Assembly: GCF_013256425.1 (NCBI RefSeq)
Contig: NZ_CP053904.1
Location: 2,604,001 to 2,668,000, forward strand
Length of the DNA stretch: 64,000 bases
Direction of reading: 5' to 3'
Source of the DNA: Hymenobacter sp. BRD67
Lineage (GTDB): Bacteria; Bacteroidota; Bacteroidia; Cytophagales; Hymenobacteraceae
Within the stretch, counting starts at the first letter, position 1, and each line of letters starts with the position of its first letter. Below, one piece after another: positions 53,665 to 64,000 of the stretch. The notes under the pieces were generated by a model. It searched no databases. It saw nothing but the letters and a program-made list of their open reading frames with translations, and was not told the origin of the DNA. The position numbers and the translations under genes were made by a program.

Positions 53665-56600
53665 ATGAGTCGCCGAAGGGGTCTTCCTCACCCTTCTTCT
53701 TCTTTTTCTTGGATTTCCTATCGGGCTCAATGCCAGGCTCGCCCGTGGGGTCAGGCATATCAGCCTTCTGCTTTTTCACCGGGGCTTCTACAGGAGCAGC
53801 GGCTGGCGCTTCTACGGAGGTAGCTGGTGCAGTTGCTTTTAGCGAGTCGGCCGCAGGCTTTGCCCCGGCAGCCGGCGCTGGCTTTGCCACTGCCGGGGCC
53901 GGGGCTACTGGTGCTGGGGCAGACTTCTTAGGAGCTGGAGCCACCGGCGGCACGTCGCTCTCAGCGAAGGGGTCATTATCCTTCTTTTTCTTCGGCTTTT
54001 TGGCGGGCTCGGCCGCAGCTGGCGTAATAACGCCGTCGCCATAGGGGTCGTTATCCTTCTTTTTCTTCTTTTTACTGGCTGCCTCCATAGGGGGCTCGCC
54101 GAAGGCATTGGTGTCGTCAGAAGCAGCCTCGTCGGGCTTACGCTTCTTGTTTTTCTTGGCTTCGGCAGCAGCGGCTGCCGCCTCTTCCTGAGCGGCTTTT
54201 TCCTGGGCAAGCCTTTCCTCGGCAGCGGCCGTGGCTTTGCGGCGGGCCATCGTTTCGGATGCTGACTCGTTGAAATACGTGCGACGGAAGCGGGTCCGGA
54301 AGGTTTCTACCTCATCCAGCGCTCCCAGAAAAGCTCCGTATTCTAGAGCTGTGCTGTAATCGTACTTAGCCTTCGAGCTAATGGCGTAATTATATTGCTC
54401 ATCGAGCGACTGCGTTACGAACACGCCTTTCTCGTAGCGAAAATAGTAGAAATAACCCGGCGAAGGCTCCAAGTAGAGCTCTACATAGTCCTGGCCTTCC
54501 ACCCGCTTTATTTCCAGCATGCCATTCATCAGGGCATTAAAGGGCTGCTTCCCGACCCCTCCGAGCCCAATGCGTCCCACCGAATACCAGGCCCGCTCAT
54601 GGGCGTTCCAGCGTAGGTCTACGTGGTTGATGACCAACGTGCGCAAGAATTTGGGCGAGAGCTTCTGGAGGGCATCCGGGGCGGCTCCCATCTTGTGGTC
54701 GGCAAAGCTCTTGGCCGCCTGATTGCCGCCCAACTGGCCAATATTGAAGAGGTCGTTAGGGTTACCACCAATGGCTTCGCCCGCAGACTTAGTCAGCTTC
54801 ACGATATTGGCTGCCATCGTTTCGACACCTTTTAGCGGCATTACGATATCAAAGCCTAGCATAGCCTGCATACGGTAGGCTGCGGAGTCGGGCGCGCCTG
54901 TGCCCACCGCTGCGCCGGTTATTGTAAAGTTCTTTTCGGACGAAATCGGGTTGAATGGCCCGCGCCAGCCGAGCCGGCGGCTGGCTTCGTCGAAAGTCAG
55001 TGCCGCACCTTCGTACTGGTTAGGGTCGGCTAAGTCGGCGCGCGAGAGTGAGTAGCGTCCGGCCTTGGCATCGTAGCGCAAGGTGCCATCGACCTTAAAG
55101 ATGGGATAATCGGTGGTATTGACCGGCGAGCCAAAATATAGTGGATAAACACCCGGCGCCTCATCGCTCATCAGGAGGCCCGCCGTGAGCGGGGCTCCAT
55201 CTTCGCCCTTCGGGTTTTCAAATTGAATAGCAATACTCTTGGGGTTTATCGTGTCGAGCATGGGTACCCATTCGGCTCCCGACTTATTCTTGTTGAAATT
55301 GAGCTTTACCTCGCCCTGAAAGGCCAGCCCACGCCGCTGCGAGTTCAGCGTTACCTCACCTTGGTAGCCGATGCGCGGGGCCAAATTAAAATTATCATTA
55401 GCCTGCACTTTGGCGGCACCCGTCAGGGAAATATTACCGCTTGTAGGCACATCGCCGGTTTTGCGACTCTTAAGAAAACCGCCTTTCTTTTTGCCGCCCG
55501 CGTCGGCTAGGAGCCGGCCCCCGGCCGAGTCGGGGCGGAAATCGCTAAAAGTCAGCGCGACCGAATCGCCATTGGCATACTTGAACGTGTATTTTGCCTG
55601 GCCCTCAAACTCGTAGCGCGACTTGAGCACCAGGTCGCCGAGGTAGAGCTTGTGAAACTTGGTCACCGAGTCCATAACCACCCGCGCATTCTTCATCTGT
55701 TGAAACCTGCCGCCCGGCAGCACCACCACCCGGCCCGAATCGGGTAATACCCACGAGTCGGCAATAGCAATGTGATGTACGTTGTTGGCCTGCAGCTTAT
55801 ACTTAGCCAGGTCGTAGATAGCTGACCCGGCGCGGAACTTGAGTCCTTTCTGCTCGGGCAGCGTGGAGGCAAAGTATGATTTGACCGAGTCGGAACGGGA
55901 GGCCCGCAGTATTACCTGCTTCTTTTTGAAATCCCAGCGCCCTTCGCTCAACGAGCTGCGGAAATCGGTATAAGGCAGGTCAATGGTCGATTTGCTTCCC
56001 TCTTCGCGCTTAAATTCAGCAAAGCCGCGCTTGAGGTCATAGGAAATGTCCACCTCATTCGCCATCAAGGCAGGCTTGCCAGCTTGGGCCGATTTCACGC
56101 TCAGCAACGCCTTTTTACCTGAGTAGGAGTCGTTGGTAAAGACTAAGCTTTCTGAGCGCACATAGCTCTGCGGACCGTCCAAGCGGCCCGCCCCGCCCAC
56201 CACCTTGGGCGTGAGCAACAGTGAGCCCTTAAATGTGTGGTCGGCGTAGACCTTGGCCGAGGCACCGCCCGGCGGGGTACGCAGGTGCAGCGAGTCGCTA
56301 CGAGCCCCCAGTTGATAAGGTAGCCAGGCGGCAGCGTCACTTTAGGTGTGGTAGCACTGGCGGCAATGCCGCCGGCCTTCCCTTCACCAGTGAGCGAGTC
56401 GCCGTACATCACAAACCGGTCGCTTTGCAACGTGGCGGCCTGGTACGTCACCGTGCCGTTTGATTGCAGACCGTCTTTATTTAGCCGCACCTTCGCGCCG
56501 GCCGACAGGCGTCCCTTGCCGCCGTACATAGGATAGCCGCCGGTCGGCACGGTGTGTACGAAGCCCATCGAGCCATCTTCCTGGGTAGTAAGCGCCGTTT

Positions 56601-59405
56601 TGATGGGGGGTAGGGCCTTACTGTGAAATACCCCCACAAAGTTGCCCCGCGATTTGCCGGTGCCCATCGAGTCGAAGCTAAACGGAGGCACGTCGAAGTA
56701 GGTAGTAGAATCGTAGGCTCCACCCAGCACGTCGGGCTTATTGAAGTAGACATAGGCTCCCGAAGTTGAGCTAAACGACGGGTACTTGGGCATCTTCTTG
56801 CGCCCGAGCGGTTTTTGGGGTCGTTGAGGTACAGCCGGCCACTCTGGTAGTTGCCTTTGTTGGTGAGAACAAAGTCGCTGGGCGGCGCCTCTTCGGCCGC
56901 GGTGTTTTTGCCGGTTGCCTTTTTGCGCTTGTTGCGGATAGTCAGCGAGTCGATGCGGGGCATATCGATGTAATAGCCGTCGTAATCGAATTGATAATCG
57001 CGCCCTTTAAAGCCATAAACCGAGGTTTTTACCCGGCCGCCAAATTTCATGTTGCGGTTGCGCTCCATGCGTACCGTGCCGCTATCGGGCTGCACAAACA
57101 CGGCCGCTGAGTCGTCGGAGAAGCTAAACTGCTTTACACCCCGCAACACCAGCTGGTTGGAGTTCATGTTGAGCGTAGCACTCCGCCCCGAGCCACTCAA
57201 TGACTTTATATTAATATGGTCATAATCTTTCTTTTCGCGGGCAGCCCCCACGTAGTGCCGGGCTTTGCGCAGCAGCACTACCTCGCCGGTCTGAGGCCGC
57301 ACATCTACGTAGCCATCGCGGGCGAGGCCGCCGATTGCTGAGCGCAGGTTGGCTTCGGAGGTATTGGTGGCTACCGCTACATCGTGCACATTAAGCACGT
57401 CGCCGTGGCCGTGGGTGATGCTGTAGCCCAGCAGCATTTGCAGGGGGTGCAGGTGGTTGATACTCTTGAGCTGCTGGTAGCGGGTATTGGAAAAGAAATC
57501 CTTGCTCTCAAAATCGGCCGAAACCTGGGTGGGAGAAGTCACGATGCTGAAGTCCATCTTCGGCTCGCGCAGGTTCCAGGTCAGCATCTGCGCCCGGATA
57601 TCGACCTGGTGGTACGAGTCGGAATACGGCGCATTGCGGTAAAGGCCCTGGCCGTAGAGCAGCTTCAGCTGCTCCTTGTTTTTCAAATATTTCAGCTCCA
57701 CTCCCGGATGGGTGATGGAGTCGCCGGTGCTTTGGTAAAGGGACACTGCGGCCTGGCCGGCCGTGATGACCGAGTCGCCGAGCACAAAGTTGCGCGAGTT
57801 GGAGCGGAAGCGCAGCTTGTTGTCCTGGCGCACCAGCAGGTGCGAAACCGAGCCGTCGAGCGAGGCCGACAGCATACTACTGCCCGCCAGCGACAGCCCG
57901 CCCTGGTAGGTAATGCCGGGCCCGATATCCTTCACCCGAACGTCGTTGGTAAGCGAGATAAAGCGCGGGTAGCTGCTCTCGGTAGCGCCGGGCTTACGGC
58001 GCACGCTTTTGTAGCTGAGGGCACCTTTTACAGGGGCTTCGAGCCGGGCGGCGTAGGTAAGCGTAACGGGCTGCGCCGTAAACTCGGGCTTGCTCAGGTC
58101 GAAGTCGAAGCCAGTCAGGTCGGCCGTTACGGGGTTGCCTTTTATCGTCCAGGCTACCTGCCCGCCGGTTCCTACAAAGTGGCTGCCCAGCGTGGCCGCC
58201 GTACCGCTCACCTTGTGCATAACGATAGAGTCGCTGGCGGTACGCATTACCAGGTCAGCGTCTTTCAGCTCCAGTACCGGCCCACTAATGGCGGGCGGGT
58301 AATACGCATCGTAGGCCGCGCTGGCCGATGGCACAAACGGCTGGCTGGCCTGCTCGAAGTCGGCCGCGCTGGGGGCAGGCGTGCTGGTTTTGGCTACGGG
58401 CTTGGCAGCCGGTTTGGCAGCCGTCTTGGCCGTCGCCTTGACGGGCGCTTTTTTCCTGGGCGTGCCCCAGCCGTCGTCGGCAGGTGCGCCCCAGCCATCG
58501 TTGGCTGCTTTCTTTTTGGAACTGACAATGGGCGCCCCCCAGCCGTCGTTGGCGCTGCTCCAGCCGTCATTTTTGCTGGCCTTGCTGCTGGAGGTATTCC
58601 ACATATCGGCAGTGTCCCAGCCGTCGCTGGCCCGCTTTTTCTTTACTGCCGGCTTGGGTTTCGCCTTAGGCTTGGCCACGGCAGCCGGCTTGGCAGCGGG
58701 CAGCTCGGCAGGCTTCGGGGCCGGAGCGCTGCCAAACGAGGCATTGGGGTCAACGGCAGCGGGCGCTTTGTAGGCAAACGACAGCTGGCCGCCCACGGCC
58801 CGCAGCGCGTTAAAACCCGAGCGGTAGAGGTAGCCGCCGTTTAGCACGCGGGTCGTCATCATCAGGTATTTTTCCGCTTCGGGAACCGGGTCTTTTTCTA
58901 CCGACTGGCTTACCGCGTCGATATATTGGTCGAGCTGCGTATCGTTGAGGCCGGCTTTGGTTTTGCCGCCGATAATAGCGCTGTAAAAGGCCGTCAGGTG
59001 CGGAATAGGCCGCATCTTCTTATCGAGTATCTTCTGCGACAGGGCCGCGATGGCCGACTGCTGGCTGGCCGTAAGCGTGTTGCTGCCCCAAAGCTGGCGC
59101 AGCTGGTCGCCCAGCGCCCGGGCTCCCGCATTGTTGGTAGCCAGCATCATCGTGCGCACATCGATGATAAACTGGGCCGGGTCGGCGGAGAGGTGGCCCG
59201 TGTAGCGCTGCACTGCCACCTGGCCGGGGCGCACTTCGCCGGCCACGCGGCCATCGGTGGGCGGCGTAGCCGGCGGCGCGGCTGGCTTGGCCGCGGGCGG
59301 GGCGGCGGGCGGGGCGGCGGGCTTGGCAGTCTGCGCCCGGGCGGGCAGCAGCGGAAAAGCGAGGCAGAAAAAGGCGGCGAGCAGTCGCTTCATAAGGTCA
59401 GGCAA
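53663..59405 (-). CDS. Unrecognised secreted protein of about 1914 residues, two frame breaks
   Basis: The frame opens at 59405 with a signal peptide (MKRLLAAFFCLAFPLLPARAQ after a short MPDL lead). It shifts at T5 56812-56816 (repair gives DPKKPLGRKKMPKYP) and at C5 56305-56309 (repair gives NWGARSDSLHLR), then runs to 53663. Layout: a Pro/Ala-rich linker (about residues 25-50), a helical domain (about 55-210), a low-complexity stretch with repeated DGWG units (about 259-316), then a very long beta-strand-rich region with AsmA/LPS-transport-like repetition. The C-terminal 250 residues are Lys/Ala/Pro-rich and carry repeated K(n)-x-DPF/Y-G motifs. It is presumably periplasmic or outer-membrane; no family name or function can be given. 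Confidence 0.75.
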
Positions 59406-59452
59406 AGGCCGCGGGCGGCCGGCAGGTCGTCCCCGGCAAGTACCGGAGCAGC

Positions 59453-60282
59453 TTACAATTTCGTGAAAATAGCCGATACCCAGCTACGTAGCGTACGGTG
59501 CCGCTCATAGCGCAGCCCCTGGCGGGTAGCCTCGGCCGTTATTTTAGGTAAATCTTCCTCGTAAAACCCGCTGAACAAAATTGGTTTCCCAACGGGCAGT
59601 AAGCGGGCATACTCGTGCATATCTTCCAGCAATACGTTGCGGTTGATATTGGCCAGAATGAGGTCGAAGGGAGCTTCTTCGGCCAGGGTTTCGACGCCAC
59701 CCAGGCGGCACTCAATGGTGTGGCAGTGGTTTTCGGCGGCGTTGTCGCGGGCGTTTTCCACGGTCCAGGGCTCTACATCTACGGCCAGCACCTGGCGCGC
59801 GCCCAGCTTCTCGGCCATTATGGCCAGAATGCCGGTGCCGCAGCCCATATCCAGCACGCGCTTGCCCTGGTGGTCTATATCGAGCTGATTCTCAATCATC
59901 AGCGCCGTTGTTTCGTGGTGGCCGGTGCCAAACGACATGCGCGGCATTATCTCAATATCGTAGGCCAGCCCCTCGGGCTGCGGGTGAAACGGCGCCCGCA
60001 CCGACACCCGCCCGGCAATGATGAGCGGCTGAAAGTTCTTTTCCCACTCGGCATTCCAGTTCTGGCGGGTAATCACGCGGTCAGCATAAGCCAGCTCGCC
60101 AATGCCTTCGTAGCGGCTCATAATCTCGGCTACGGCGTCGCGGTCAAATGCGTCTTCGGTAGTGTAGGCGCAAAAGCCGGCGTCGTTATCCTCAAACGTG
60201 TCGAAACCTACTTCGCCCAGCTCGGCTACCAGCATGTCGGCCAGCTCGCGGGAGCCTGCACGGTCAGTTCAATAAAATCCAT
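59453..60282 (-). CDS. prmA: Ribosomal protein L11 methyltransferase, one frame break near the start
   Basis: 276 residues after repair. The SAM site is VLDMGCGTGILAIMAEKLG, preceded by MPRMSFGTGHHETTALM; NINRNVLLEDM and SGFYEEDLPKI are also PrmA blocks. It methylates ribosomal protein L11. The ATG at 60282 (MDFIELTV) is joined to the rest if one base is added at the G3 run 60250-60252, giving QAPRELADMLVAEL. Without that, translation would have to begin at the later Met at 60235 and lose 15 residues. Confidence 0.92.
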
Positions 60283-60378
60283 TTTTAGCAATCGGTATAA
60301 ATAGTACCGGCTGCAAAGTTCGCAGAAAATGTGCGGTTAGACTTCACCTAGCTTTTTGAGCTACCGACCCAACCTGCG

Positions 60379-60406
60379 AAAGCCGCCGGCAGCTACCGGC
60401 GGCTTT
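60379..60406 (-). terminator. Terminator after the small secreted protein gene
   Basis: AAAGCCGCCGG pairs with CCGGCGGCTTT around CAGCTA, with T runs on both ends. It lies past the stop at 60428 on the minus strand. Confidence 0.8.
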
Positions 60407-60427
60407 TATATTAATTATTCCCTATAC

Positions 60428-60783
60428 TTATTCTTTACAACCTGCAAACGAGCGCACTTTGGTGTAGTGAATGGCAAAGTCGGCGCGGCTGCGGTCAGCC
60501 GTCACAAACAAGGTGTAATCGGCAAACTCGCGGTTTTCGGATGGGCACCACAGGCCAGCTTTGTCAGCAAAAAGCTTGTTTGTCTCGTTGAAAACCAGCA
60601 GGTCGGCAAAAGCCTGCTCGGGCTCGATGTACACCACGGCAAAACAGTTGTTGGCACGGTTCGGGTCGGTTTCGAGGTAAACCGAGCCGTAGATTTTACA
60701 GGGTCAACCGAGCCAAGCGGGTGCGGCGCAACCCGGCCGGCCGGCAGTACCCACAGCAGAAAAGAAAGGAGCAGCGACAACAC
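60428..60783 (-). CDS. Small secreted protein, DUF6150-like, one frame break
   Basis: 118 residues after repair. A signal peptide (MLSLLLSFLLWVLPAG) is followed by a domain with repeating strand units: KIYGSVYLETDPNRANNC, AVVYIEPEQAFADLLVFNE, FADKAGLWCPSENREFADYTLFV, RSRADFAIHYTKVRSFAGC. The recurring xxADLxVF pattern resembles Bacteroidota DUF6150 proteins; the name is from memory. The frame breaks at T4 60694-60697, where one more base gives VKIYGSVYL. Three Cys could form disulfides after export. Function unknown. Confidence 0.62.
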
Positions 60784-60893
60784 AGCGGCAAGAAGTTAGG
60801 GAAAAGTGAGGCGGCCGGCCCGGCCCGGCCCAAGGCCGGCTACCAGGCAAAGATTCGGCCTAAAATACAATTCATTCTTCGCGCCGTGGCAGG

Positions 60894-61660
<767 letters not shown>

Positions 61661-61751
61661 TAGAAGAAAGCTAAGTAGATGCTAAATAGATAGGGAGCAG
61701 CCCACGCTGGGCCGCCACAAAAGTAACGGAGTGGCGGCGGCCCGGCCAGCG

Positions 61752-62530
61752 CTACGCCGGCCGCGATTGCCAGGCTACCACAGCAGCACCTGCCAGCAGC
61801 ACTGCGGCCGCGGCCAAAGATGCCGTAGCCAGGCCCGCTTCAGCGATGTGCTGTGCCTGCCAGGTACCTATCAGGCCCCAGGCAACGGGCAGCGGCAGCA
61901 GCGCATCACGGTGGCGCCAGGCCAGCGCTACTCCCAGGCCGGCCGCTACCACCAGCAGCACGTAGCAACCCACCCGGCTCGCCTCGGCCGACCACTGCCA
62001 CCCAAATCCGTCGCGCAGGGCGAAGATGACGTTGAGCACCGTAGCCAGTAGTATCCAGCCCAGGTAAAAGCTCAGGAACCACACCGGCCAGGCCGGGGCC
62101 TGGCCGGCCAGCACCAATGCCCTGGCGCGGCCATACGCCTGCGCCAGCAGCAGCAGAATGAGCAGCATCAGGGTAAGGCTGGCGCTGATAAGCTCATAGC
62201 TGAATACCAGCGTCCAGCCCGTAGTAGCCAGCACCGCCCACGTCAGCAGCGCATTGATTCTCAGCGGCAGCAGCGCCTCTCGCTGCCGGGGCAGCAGTTG
62301 CCAGACCGTATACCCCACCAGCCCGAGAAAATAATACCCCAGATACTAAACGCATAGCCGGCCGGCGTCAGCAGCGTAGGATGCCGCGCTGACATAGCGC
62401 CGTTGCTGAGCGCCCCGGCCGGCGGGTGGGCATTATATAAGTAGTTGACGTAGAGGCAAGCTACTACGGCAGCCGGCAACAGCCAGCGCCACAGGCGGCT
62501 GGCCCCGACTTGCGGAACATCGCTATTCAT
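61752..62530 (-). CDS. TspO/MBR-like tryptophan-rich membrane protein, one frame break
   Basis: About 259 residues after repair, from the ATG at 62530 (MNSDVPQVGAS). Seven or eight hydrophobic segments with Trp-rich stretches: LLTPAGYAFSIWGIIFSG, LPLRINALLTWAVLATTGW, WPVWFLSFYLGWILLATVLNVIF. The TPAGYAFSIWG block is shared with TspO-related proteins of bacteria. The frame breaks at C3 62322-62324; one more base gives IIFSGLVGYTVWQLLP. The ligand (porphyrin or other) is not known. It lies downstream of cysK on the minus strand. Confidence 0.7.
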
Positions 62531-62555
62531 GCCGTGAAATACGCTAAAAACAGCA

Positions 62556-62592
62556 AGAGCGCCGGGCCACGGCAAACCGGACCCGACGCTCT
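62556..62592 (-). terminator. Probable terminator after cysK
   Basis: AGAGCGTCGGGTC pairs with GGCCCGGCGCTCT (two G-U pairs) on the minus strand, 30 bases past the cysK stop. There is no clean T run, so it is weaker than others here. Confidence 0.5.
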
Positions 62593-62620
62593 TTATAATA
62601 TAGTATTTTTACTATGATTA

Positions 62621-63544
62621 TTACACAAACAGCCCTTCGACCGACAGGTACCGCTCGCCGGTGTCGTAGCAGAAGGTAAGCACCTTGCCGCCCTGGGGCA
62701 CTTCGCTCAGCTTTTTGGCTACTGCCGCCAGCGACGCCCCCGACGAGATGCCGCACAGAATGCCTTCCTCCTTGGCGGCCCGGCGCGTCATCTCAAACGC
62801 TTCGTCGCGGCTTATCTGAATGGTACCGTCGAGAATGGCCGTGTGCAGGTTTTCGGGAATAAAGCCCGCTGCCAGGCCCTGAATGGGGTGCGGCCCCGGC
62901 GCGCCCCCACTGATAACGGCCGACAGCTCGGGCTCAACCGCAAATGTTTTCATGTGGGGAAACAGCGGCTTGAGCACCTCGGTTACGCCCGTGATGTGGC
63001 CGCCAGTACCCACGCCGGTAATGTGGAAGTCGAAGCCGCCGGGCATGTCGCGCAAAATTTCCTGGGCCGTGGTTTCGGCATGAATCCGGATGTTGGCCGG
63101 GTTCGAGAACTGCATCGGCATCCAGGCGCCGGGCGTGCTGGCTACTATTTCCTGGGCCTTGGCAATGGCGGCCTTCATGCCGCCTTCGCGCGGAGTCAGC
63201 TCCAGCTGTGCGCCGTAGGCCGACATCAGGCGGCGGCGCTCTATGCTCATGCTTTCGGGCATTACCAGGGTAAGCTTGTAGCCTTTCACGGCTGCTACCA
63301 TCGCCAGACCCACGCCCGTATTGCCGGAGGTGGGCTCCACAATGAGGCTGTCTTTGGTGAGGATACCGTCTTTTTCGGCCTGCTCAATCATGCTCAGCGC
63401 GATGCGGTCTTTGATGGAGCCGCCGGGGTTCTGGCGTTCCAGTTTCACCCACACCTCCACATCGGGGCGCTCGGCGGCAAATAGCTTGTTGAGTTTGACC
63501 AGCGGCGTGTTGCCGATGACGTCGAGGATGGAAGTGGCTTTCAT
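62621..63544 (-). CDS. cysK: Cysteine synthase A
   Basis: 307 residues. The PLP lysine is in [11 protein letters not shown], the substrate loop [14 protein letters not shown], and the phosphate-binding glycine loop [11 protein letters not shown]; the C-terminal [15 protein letters not shown] is also typical. It makes L-cysteine from O-acetylserine and sulfide. The serine acetyltransferase gene ends 127 bases upstream on the same strand, the expected partner in the cysteine synthase complex. Confidence 0.95.
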   Translation of the reverse strand: MKATSILDVIGNTPLVKLNKLFAAERPDVEVWVKLERQNPGGSIKDRIALSMIEQAEKDGILTKDSLIVEPTSGNTGVGLAMVAAVKGYKLTLVMPESMSIERRRLMSAYGAQLELTPREGGMKAAIAKAQEIVASTPGAWMPMQFSNPANIRIHAETTAQEILRDMPGGFDFHITGVGTGGHITGVTEVLKPLFPHMKTFAVEPELSAVISGGAPGPHPIQGLAAGFIPENLHTAILDGTIQISRDEAFEMTRRAAKEEGILCGISSGASLAAVAKKLSEVPQGGKVLTFCYDTGERYLSVEGLFV

Positions 63545-63671
63545 TTTTGATTGGTTTGGTTGTCAGTTGTTTATTGACAATTGTCAGGTTTTTAAAGAGC
63601 TTGCGAACAGTTTTGGATGAAACCAACTCGTAAGCAGCCTGACAACTGGCAACGAGTAACTGATAGTAAGC

Positions 63672-64000
63672 TTAAATCGAAAATATCAGCTCGCCGGCCG
63701 GGTCGTCTTGCCGGGCCATGTGGAGCTGCGCCCGGTGGTATACCCGCGAGTGCGAGGGCACACTCTCGGTCAGCCACACGTTGCCGCCAATAATACTGTG
63801 CGGACCAATAACGGTATTGCCCCCTAATATCGTGGCGTTTGCATATACCACCACGTGGTCTTCAATGGTTGGGTGCCGCTTGAGGCCCTGCAGGGTCTTG
63901 GCTACGCTGAGTGCTCCCAGCGTAACGCCCTGATAAATCTGCACGTGTGCGCCAATCTCGGCCGTTTCACCAATTACGATGCCCGTACCGTGGTCGATGC
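63672..64000 (-). CDS. cysE: Serine O-acetyltransferase, 5' end outside window
   Basis: The frame is open from the right edge to the stop at 63672, about 109 codons. The left-handed beta-helix hexapeptide repeats and active-site region are seen: [46 protein letters not shown] and [12 protein letters not shown]. The ending ([12 protein letters not shown]) is longer than in the classic short CysE and more like the EpsC/SRPBCC-type serine acetyltransferases of Bacteroidota. It supplies O-acetylserine to CysK. Confidence 0.9.
   Translation of the reverse strand, partial: IDHGTGIVIGETAEIGAHVQIYQGVTLGALSVAKTLQGLKRHPTIEDHVVVYANATILGGNTVIGPHSIIGGNVWLTESVPSHSRVYHRAQLHMARQDDPAGELIFSI

Noticed and set aside
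57384..58844. Long plus-strand frame opposite the giant protein gene
   Set aside because: Low-complexity Arg/Gly-rich translation of the antisense strand. The minus-strand frame has a signal peptide and continues past it on both sides.

Overview
The window looks like chromosomal DNA from a high-GC member of the Bacteroidota, most likely a Hymenobacter-type Cytophagales bacterium. The reasons are: sensor kinases with the Bacteroidota H-box ([13 protein letters not shown]), a run of small secreted beta-barrel proteins, promoters of the TTG-N(19-21)-TAnnTTTG type in front of rpmH and tRNA-His, few Shine-Dalgarno sites, and palindromic intergenic repeats of a kind I associate with Hymenobacter. 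The species is inferred; no rRNA gene is present.

Layout. 1-2.5 kb: two tandem paralogous sensor kinases. 2.6-11 kb: a molybdoenzyme and formate region (mobA, moeA, an oxalate/formate-type antiporter with a tiny small subunit, an FdhF/YdeP-type oxidoreductase, a DUF7009-like protein, fdhD). 11-19 kb: lpxB, queD, a B12/iron-type ABC permease and binding protein, hldD, a low-GC SUFU-domain gene, an S41 protease, rnpA and rpmH. 19-32 kb: an M61 peptidase, an IS5-family element (20881-21811), a disordered protein, a TlpA-like thioredoxin, a PfkB kinase, tRNA-His, a DEAD-box helicase, upp, a FemAB-like protein, a Wzi/RemB-like barrel and an ABC exporter. 32-37 kb: gmhA, a YifB-type ATPase, an IS701-like element (34852-35898) and pyrD. 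37-41.5 kb: a PagL-like protein and four tandem small beta-barrel genes.

41.6-52 kb is the most coherent block. It encodes a whole reductive uracil/thymine breakdown route on the minus strand: PreT/PreA, dihydropyrimidinase, a nitrilase-type beta-ureidopropionase, a class III aminotransferase and a CoA-acylating semialdehyde dehydrogenase, followed by an M20 dipeptidase. Each of the five main gaps of this block holds a different palindromic element. 52-64 kb: a GNAT acetyltransferase, plsY, an unrecognised gene for a secreted protein of about 1914 residues, prmA, a small secreted repeat protein, tpiA, a TspO-like membrane protein, cysK and the end of cysE.

A caveat applies to the whole window. 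Eleven otherwise normal genes are broken by single-base shifts, and so is the IS5-type transposase. I count 15 breaks. Each one I examined is repaired by adding one base to a mononucleotide run, and none needs a base removed. This is what deletion-type homopolymer error in the assembly would look like, so these genes are given at full span and treated as probably intact in the organism. I found no clear new defence or mobile system. The best candidates for something undescribed are the 1914-residue protein and the palindromes that punctuate the pyrimidine-degradation genes.
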